A DNA stretch of 64,000 bases, from NCBI GenBank assembly GCA_030847615.1, contig JAUMIR010000003.1:33292501-33356500 (forward strand). The letters are read 5' to 3'. The notes beneath the pieces are model-generated. The model searched no databases and had not been told where the DNA came from. It was given only the letters and a program-made list of their open reading frames with translations. The position numbers and the translations under genes are program-made. Every line of letters starts with the position of its first letter. Within the stretch, counting starts at the first letter, position 1. Of this stretch, positions 58,386 through 64,000 are shown piece after piece. The DNA is from Gambelia wislizenii (Eukaryota > Chordata > Lepidosauria > Squamata > Crotaphytidae).

Positions 58386-59498
58386 TTAGCAGTGTGGCCT
58401 GCGGGAAAAGCCCGCTTCTTGTCCAGTTTCGGCCTCCTCCTCCTCCTCCTCCTCTTGGGCTGTACTGTTGCTTTCCGATCCCCACGGCCTGGCAGGTTCT
58501 CCCCCATGCAGTTGGAAAAACTGCCCCAGGAGCGACCAGCTGGAGGCCCAGTTTCTCTCCAAGGGGCTCTCTCCCTCTGGGGTGGCGGGCTCCTCCTCTT
58601 CCTCGGACTGCCGCCGCGGCTTTTGGTCCTCCGCGATGCCCTCGACGTCTAGGTCGCGCCAATGCACCCGCCCGGAGTGGGCGCTTTCGAAGGAGCCGCC
58701 GCCGTCCTCGCCCTGCGCTCCCAGGAGCAGCTTGTTCTGCAAGGAGGAGGCCACGCGGGAGGAGCCGGCGGTGGAGTTGCTGGCCGTGGCTCGGGAGGAG
58801 CCGGTGAGCGAGTAGGGGGAGAAGCCGGGCCGGGGCTGGTGCGGCCCGAAATCCCACGAGGAGCGCGCCGGCTCCACCCGGGCCGGGGAAGCGCAGCTCA
58901 AGCCCGTGGCGGTGGCGGCCAAGGCGCATGCCAGGAAGGCCAAGAAGAGGCTCTGCCCGGGGCTGGTGGAGAAGTGGCGCTCCCGCAGCTCGGGCTGGGT
59001 GTGGATCCGCCCTCGCACCAGGGCCAAGAGGCAGGAGCCCAGCGCCGCCGCGCAGGCCATCAGCACCGCCGTCAGCCCGTGGAGCAGCGGGGCCAGCGAG
59101 CGGTAGCGCCGCTGCCCCAGGAAGTCCAGCGTCAGGGCCAGCGAGCCACTCAGGACGCTGAAGAGGCAGCAGAAGGCGATGGCCAGCATGAGGGGGGCCC
59201 CGGCCGAGCCCAGCAATGGGGCCCCCGGAGCCGGGTCGACTCGCGTGATGGCCCACGCCGCCCCCAGCACCACCTGCGTCGCTTGGTCCTTCACCAGCAC
59301 CCAGGACGGGTAGGCGCCCGCCGTGCCCATCACGGCCAGCGCCATGCTCTGGGTCAGCGCCGCGGCCAGGCTGCCTTCGCGACGGAGCCGGATCCGCCTC
59401 AGCAGGATCAGCCGGAAAGTCTTCGACTCCAAGAGGCCGCCGCTACCGCCGCCGCCGGGCTGCTTCCCCGCCGAGAGAGCCGCGCTTCTTTCTTCCAT
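58386..59498 (-). CDS. TMEM127-like four-pass membrane protein, single exon
   Basis: The start at 59498 (gccgccATGG-type Kozak: gtcgccATGg) gives 370 residues beginning MEERSAALSAGKQPGGGG. Four hydrophobic segments lie at about 44-64, 102-125, 136-161 and 181-203, with a short basic N-terminus (RLILLRRIRLRR). A long tail follows, rich in Ser and ending in a poly-Glu stretch. The first loop has a PSW motif. The order 'EGSLAAAL...YPSWVLV', 'MLAIAFCCLFSVLSGSLALTLDFLG' (in two parts) and a third helix after a short basic loop parallels TMEM127, a regulator of endosomal and mTOR signalling, but identity is low and the tail is different. A longer in-frame start at 59624 is less likely. It converges on KPNA4. 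I do not know the gene name; a claudin-like fold is an alternative. Confidence 0.7.
   Translation of the reverse strand: MEERSAALSAGKQPGGGGSGGLLESKTFRLILLRRIRLRREGSLAAALTQSMALAVMGTAGAYPSWVLVKDQATQVVLGAAWAITRVDPAPGAPLLGSAGAPLMLAIAFCCLFSVLSGSLALTLDFLGQRRYRSLAPLLHGLTAVLMACAAALGSCLLALVRGRIHTQPELRERHFSTSPGQSLFLAFLACALAATATGLSCASPARVEPARSSWDFGPHQPRPGFSPYSLTGSSRATASNSTAGSSRVASSLQNKLLLGAQGEDGGGSFESAHSGRVHWRDLDVEGIAEDQKPRRQSEEEEEPATPEGESPLERNWASSWSLLGQFFQLHGGEPARPWGSESNSTAQEEEEEEEAETGQEAGFSRRPHC
58437..58457 (+). repeat. (CCT)n microsatellite coding poly-Glu
   Basis: Seven CCT/CTC units within the - strand coding sequence produce the Glu run near the C-terminus, a likely length-variable spot. Confidence 0.75.
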
Positions 59499-59780
59499 GG
59501 CGACTTCCCTCCAGCCACCGGCGCCAGTCTCTCTTTCTTTTCTTTCTGTCTTGGGGGTTCTGTGGAAATCTTGTCCCGCAAGCCACGGAGTCAAAGAGTG
59601 GGACGACTGAGGGGAGGTGGCCACACGGTGGGGGGGGGCTGAAGACGAGGGAGCGAGGTGGGAAAGGCGCCTGGCTTTTCCCGCCTAATTTTTCCTGTCA
59701 GAGCCAGCGGTTGTTTCACCTTCCCTCAGGCTGTGGGAAGAAGCAACGTTATCTTGTTCGAGTAGTGGAAGTGTGATAGT
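59499..59780 (-). promoter_or_regulatory. CpG-rich 5' region of the TMEM127-like gene
   Basis: High CpG density continues from the coding sequence upstream to about 59700, then drops to AT-rich sequence. No TATA box is clear. Promoter function is inferred from position and composition. Confidence 0.5.
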
Positions 59781-59827
59781 CGCGATTTTTTTTCCTTAAG
59801 GGAAAGTTAAATTAATGGTTTTTGCAC

Positions 59828-60182
59828 TATAGTTGTCCCTCTGTATCCACTGGTTTAAGTATTCACGGCTTGAAAATATTCTTTAAAAAATAATAATCCA
59901 AAAAGCAAACCTTGATTTTATAGATTTTCCTTGGGTTTTTTTCCGGGATGTGGGGCCGTGTTCTGGACGGCCTCACAGCCCATAAAAGAAAAAACCAAGG
60001 AAAATCTATGGATGCTGGCCGTGAAAGCCTTCAACTTCACATTAAACCTTGATTTTGCCATCTTATATAAGGGACACCATTTTGCTATGCCATTGCATAT
60101 AATGGAACTTGAGTATTCATGGATTTTGGTATCCATGGGGGTCCTGGAACCAAACCCCAGCGAATATGAAGGGACAACTGTA
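59828..60182 (+). mobile_element. Tigger-like MITE with nested insertion
   Basis: Ends 'tatagttgtccctctgtatc' and 'gaatatgaagggacaactgta' less one base; interior identical in order to 44562-44778 but split by an extra 137 bp at 59920-60056. Confidence 0.9.
59920..60043. mobile_element. Short palindromic insertion with 13-bp target duplication
   Basis: 124 bp starting 'atagattttccttggg' and ending 'caacttcacatt', flanked by direct repeats aaaccttgatttt at 59907-59919 and 60044-60056. The 'ccttgggttttttt' arm pairs with 'aaaaaaccaagg'. It is a deleted relative of the 581-bp element at 6068-6648. The empty site is shown by the uninterrupted MITE copy at 44630. Confidence 0.9.
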
Positions 60183-60593
60183 AAGGTAGTAATAATCCCA
60201 ACAAAGGCTACTCAGCTTTCATGGAACTAGTCACCACTGGTAGATAAATAGGCTTACACAAAAGGGAGGATGTTCCAAAATGCCTTGAATTCTCTTAATT
60301 AAGAATGTCTTGATTGTCAATGATTGCTATTTATCTACTTAATTAGGTTACTGGTCATGTTTCTCACTTCCTCAAAGTACATTTGTGTTCAACCAGTGTT
60401 AATTAAGTCAAGACAACCTGTTTTTTAAAGAACCAGTTAGCATGTGCAAAGTGCTATTCATTCAGCTCTAGCTAATGATAATGCACATCAGGAATGAAGA
60501 CCTTGTTTCTGCCTAGAACCAGTGTGATTTCAAGATAAGCTCCAGATCAGGCACTTCTTTCATAAAGTAAATGCAGTAAGACCACTGTATCTT
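60183..60593. other. Intergenic stretch
   Basis: AT-rich; no gene or repeat recognised. Confidence 0.4.
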
Positions 60594-62047
60594 CTCTGGC
60601 TTTTTTTCGCAAACGAAGATTCAGGAAGGACTCATCCCACGCTTTCTGCAAGTACACTGATGACTGAAAAGGCGTTGCAGAAAGCACAGCAGAAGGTCTC
60701 CTTGGGTGATGTTTCCGGGTTGTGATTCTTTCTGTGTTGTCGTTTCTCTTCAAGACTTGTTCGGCATGAGTTCTCAAATAAGGCTGCAGCATTGTGGATA
60801 GTGCGTCTCCAAGCCTTCCAATGTGAGGCCATGGCAGACCATTGTTGGTGATCATTTTGGCCAAGCCTGAGATGTTGTTTCAGGGAGTCCTTGTATTGCT
60901 TTTTTGGAGTGCCCCTCTTATACTGACCCGTGGCGAGTACTATTTTTGGGAGGCGATAGTCCTCCATCCTAGAAACGTGCCCTGCCCAGCGCAGCTGTGT
61001 TCTCAATATCATGGCCTCAATGCTTGTGATCCCTGCTTGCTCAAGGACAGCGACATTCGTCACATAGTCAGTCCAGTGTATATTTAAGATTGTGCGTATA
61101 CAGCGCTGATGAAAGTGTTCGAGGAGTCGTAAGTGTTGGCGATAGGTGACCCATGATTCAGACCCATAAAGGAGAATAGACAGTACAATGGCTCTATACA
61201 CACTGATTTTTGTGCTTCACCTCAGGTGTTTGTTACTCCAGACTTTTTTGTAAAGTCTTCCAAATGCGCTATATGCCTTTGCTAATCTGTGATCGATCTC
61301 TTTGTTAATCTTGGCATCTGAGGAGATGATGCTTCCCAGGTAGGTGAACTGCTGAAAGGACTTAAGCACAGAGTTGCCAACGGCAATGTGGGGATGGTGG
61401 TGTTCGTCCTGTGGTGCAGGCTGGTAGAGAACTTCCCTTTTCTTCAGGTTGACTTCCAGCCCAAACAGCTCTGCAGGATGTTAGGCGCTGCAGAGCTGCT
61501 TCTGTGTGGGCAACAAGGGCAGTATCATCAACGAAGAGCAGCTCACGGACTAGATAGTTTAGAGTCTTAGTGCGAGCCCTCAGACGGCTTAAGTTAAACA
61601 AGCTACCATCAGTACGGTAACGTATGTAGATGCCATCTTCTTCAAGCTCTGCCGTAGCCCTTTCAAGCATCATGCTGAAGAAGATTGTAAATAAAGTTGG
61701 AGCAAGAACACAACCTTGCTTCACTCCGTTAGTTATTAGAAAGGGCTCTGAATGAGCATCGCCATATCTGACCTGACCGTGCTGGCCCTCATGTAGCAAG
61801 ATAATCATTTTAAGGAATTTGGGGGGACATCCTAGTCTTTCCAGGATCTGCCACAGACCTTTTATACTTACAGTGTTGAAGGCTTTGGTGAGGTCGACAA
61901 ATGTTACATAAAGTCCCTTGTTCTGCTCTCTACATTTTTCTTGCAATTGTCTAAGGGCAAATACCATATCTGTAGTACTCCTATTGGCCTTGAAGCCACA
62001 TTGGCTTTCAGGAAGAAGTTCTTCTGCAATAGCAGGAACAAATCTGT
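60594..62047 (-). mobile_element. Non-LTR LINE, 5'-truncated, reverse orientation
   Basis: The - strand encodes an RT and C-terminal domain in order: ELLPESQCGFKANRSTTDMV, GLYVTFVDLTKAFNTVS, LHEGQHGQVRYGDAHSEPF, NGVKQGCVLAPTLFTIFFSM, active site LLFVDDTALVAH (FADD is usual), then after frameshifts VYRAIVLSILLYGSESWV-type sequence and LRWAGHVSRMEDYRLPK. The same family as 16137-16640. A deletion and frameshifts near 61210-61450 make it inactive. Its 5' side stops at the MITE at 62048. Confidence 0.85.
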
Positions 62048-62284
62048 TCAGGAAAATCCACCATATCCACTGATTCAATAATCCATGGGACACAAAACAG
62101 CACACCTACCATAGAGTCTTCCTAGAAAATGTGTCCTCTAGCCATTTTCTGGGTCCTCCAAGGCACCTCTATGGTATTTTAAACCAGAAATCCCATTATT
62201 TTCAATGGTGTTCACTATTATCCACCATTTTTGGTATGGGGGGGGCAGAACCAATCCCCAGTGGATACGGGGGGGCCTACTGTA
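62048..62284. mobile_element. Tigger-like MITE
   Basis: Right end 'ggatacgggggggcctactgt' less its first base, with the diverged partner 'ccaccatatccactgatt' at the left. Interior 'ctagccattttctgggtcc' and 'gttcactattatccacc' match other copies. Confidence 0.7.
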
Positions 62285-64000
62285 CATACATAACAGTGTC
62301 GGTGTCAATGTGAATACAGTCAGTGGCTTTTGAAAACAACAAACCTTAAGACATGCAATTAAATATGACAAAATGCACAAACATTGAGCAATGTGAATGA
62401 TGACAGGGTGGCAATTCTCATATGATCTCAGGTAAGGACACCAGTGTCAAATGTTAATAAAACAAGCATTATTTCATTGCAAATGTGCAAAAACAGATGT
62501 ATAAATTTTAGGTTTGGATTGCATACATTAGTGAGTTCACTGTATGTAATAGCTTTGGAAATCTTGTGTAGTGTGGACTGTGAGACTTATTTAACCATAT
62601 TTTTAAAAGTTTAAATAAAGCTTTAACCTAGTATGCCAAAGATAAGGTTAGAGCTTTATTTGAATGTTTCTTTCATTGACAATAACCTGTAATCAAAGTG
62701 TTCATTCCTGGCTCATATTTCAGGCCACTTCAGATTGCATGTTGAAAAAAAGTCAGGACATTAAACAATAAAATAAAATATATCACATGATATTTGTCCT
62801 AGAAAGAAGTATGCTTTGCTTGATTGCATCAAGTGTTTTTGGTTTAAAACTTATTTCAGTTGACAGCTGTGAAGCAGAATAAGGTTCAAACTTTTGTACA
62901 GTGATTGAGACACATTGGCCTATACAAGAAAAGGCTTTACTTATTAAAGCAGGGTTTTTCAAACAGGATTCTGCAAGAGGTCCCACAAGAAACTGTGACT
63001 AGGGGGAGAAAAAAATACTTTTTTGAACTGTAGATAATAAATTTTATGCAATGGTTCCCTGAGACCTGAACATTATTTCAAGGATTTCTCCAGGGTTAAA
63101 AAAGTTGATAAAGTCTATATTGAACAGTGGGTTGCAGTTCCATTGGAAAAGGAGACACTACAAAAAGCCACCCATTTTAACTATCCTGAACTTTAGAAAC
63201 AGCCCAGTTTATATTATTATGCAATTAATATGACAGGATACTCAGTGGAGATTATCAGACAACCAAAATAAACCATTACGGGGACGCCAGGAGATTGCAA
63301 AAGGGCTTCCCTTTCAGATGACGTCATCCTTGTGTCATTATGCTCCCTTGCTGCTCCAGTTCTGCTAGCAGTTCTTCTTATTCATGGGCTAAGTCATTAA
63401 TTGACCCGTTGTTCCATTTCTGTAACGGAATGATGTGCATGTGAAAAGGTGCTCCGTTATGCCGGCGTGATGCCAGCGTCACTGGGAGGTCCCTGCTGAA
63501 TACTTCCAGTTGAGATCAGGACATCAAGGTAAGTGACACACACTTTTTTTTTACCCTCCCTGGGTTACTTGGGTTTTTTAAAATGTGTTTTTGTGCTTGG
63601 TGTCATTTTTTACCTTTTCTTTTTCTTTCTGAATTTCCTGCGCTATTGTCCTCTCACGAGACCGGCCAGGATTTCCTTTCCAGGAAGTGAATGCAGCTCC
63701 ATGAGAGCTGCATTCACTCCTGGGCTGCCAGAAGGGAGGGGATGCAGTTTTTGTAGTGTGAAAAAGGTAGGTCTGGGAAAAAATGTTTTAAAATGTTCAG
63801 GGATGGGAGTGGGGTGGGAGAGGAGATAGTGAGATGGGAATGCTATATTTGTCCCCATTTGAAAATCTCCAGTGACTTGTAACTACAAATATGTAGTAAT
63901 TATTGATAATAGTGTCTATTCAGATTAGTATTTATAAGTCACCCTTCATACAATTATATTCCAGGAGGGCTCAAAATCAGATTTTTATAATAAAATGCTG
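62285..64000. other. Intergenic stretch, right edge
   Basis: AT-rich to about 63290, then a GC-richer block containing a perfect CRE-like palindrome (TGACGTCA, 63319-63326), a candidate splice donor (caaggtaagtgac at about 63528-63540) and a strong hairpin at 63681-63723. No coding sequence is recognised. Confidence 0.4.
63681..63723. repeat. Perfect short inverted repeat (hairpin)
   Basis: Arms agtgaatgcagctc and gagctgcattcact are perfectly complementary around a 5-base loop (catga); the pairing extends to ccagg/cctgg with one unpaired base. Confidence 0.85.

Noticed and set aside
58662..59642. 326-aa + strand ORF opposite the TMEM127-like gene
   Set aside because: It is Gly/Ala/Arg/Gln-rich low-complexity antisense of a GC-rich coding exon, with no Kozak start or domain.

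Overview
The window looks like a single-copy piece of a squamate reptile (lizard-like) nuclear genome. It holds one long, widely spaced vertebrate gene whose introns carry CR1, Bov-B/RTE-type, Tc1/mariner, Tigger-like, hAT-like and DIRS elements, plus tRNA-derived and 5S rRNA-derived SINEs with a Bov-B-like tail. That repeat mix is typical of squamates. The taxonomic call is an inference from repeats and is not proven to species.

Main gene: KPNA4 (importin subunit alpha-3/importin alpha Q1) on the + strand. All 17 coding exons can be read from the start codon at 7468 to the stop at 53906-53908. They sum to 1566 nt (521 codons plus stop), with GT/AG splice sites and consistent phases throughout, so the gene appears intact. 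It starts in a CpG-rich promoter (about 6800-7470) and ends in an AU-rich 3' UTR with a good poly(A) signal at 55068. A second gene, a single-exon four-pass membrane protein resembling TMEM127, lies tail-to-tail with it on the - strand (58386-59498) with its own CpG-rich 5' end.

Layout: 1-6067 is intergenic with old repeats and a dead Tc1-like transposon (4051-5392). A long inverted-repeat element (6068-6648) lies directly before the KPNA4 CpG island. Intron 1 (7537-19764) has Tigger-like MITEs, SINEs and a LINE tail. Intron 7 has a 5S-derived SINE and a Bov-B-like LINE relic. Intron 11 has a MITE carrying a tandem array of hairpin units. Intron 13 has a SINE and an old DIRS tyrosine-recombinase relic. 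Intron 14 has a CR1 LINE with both ORFs recognisable but broken. Intron 15 holds a 6.6-kb, nearly intact DIRS retrotransposon (46525-53100). After the TMEM127-like gene come a MITE with a nested insertion, a LINE in reverse orientation, another MITE and unannotated sequence to 64000.

The most notable object is the DIRS element. It has inverted terminal repeats, an internal complementary region that spells out the circle junction, an RS-dipeptide-rich Gag, RT/RNase H with one in-frame stop, and a tyrosine recombinase that keeps its R, HxxR and Y signature. It is not a new class of system, but it is a recent, well-preserved member inside a conserved nuclear-import gene.
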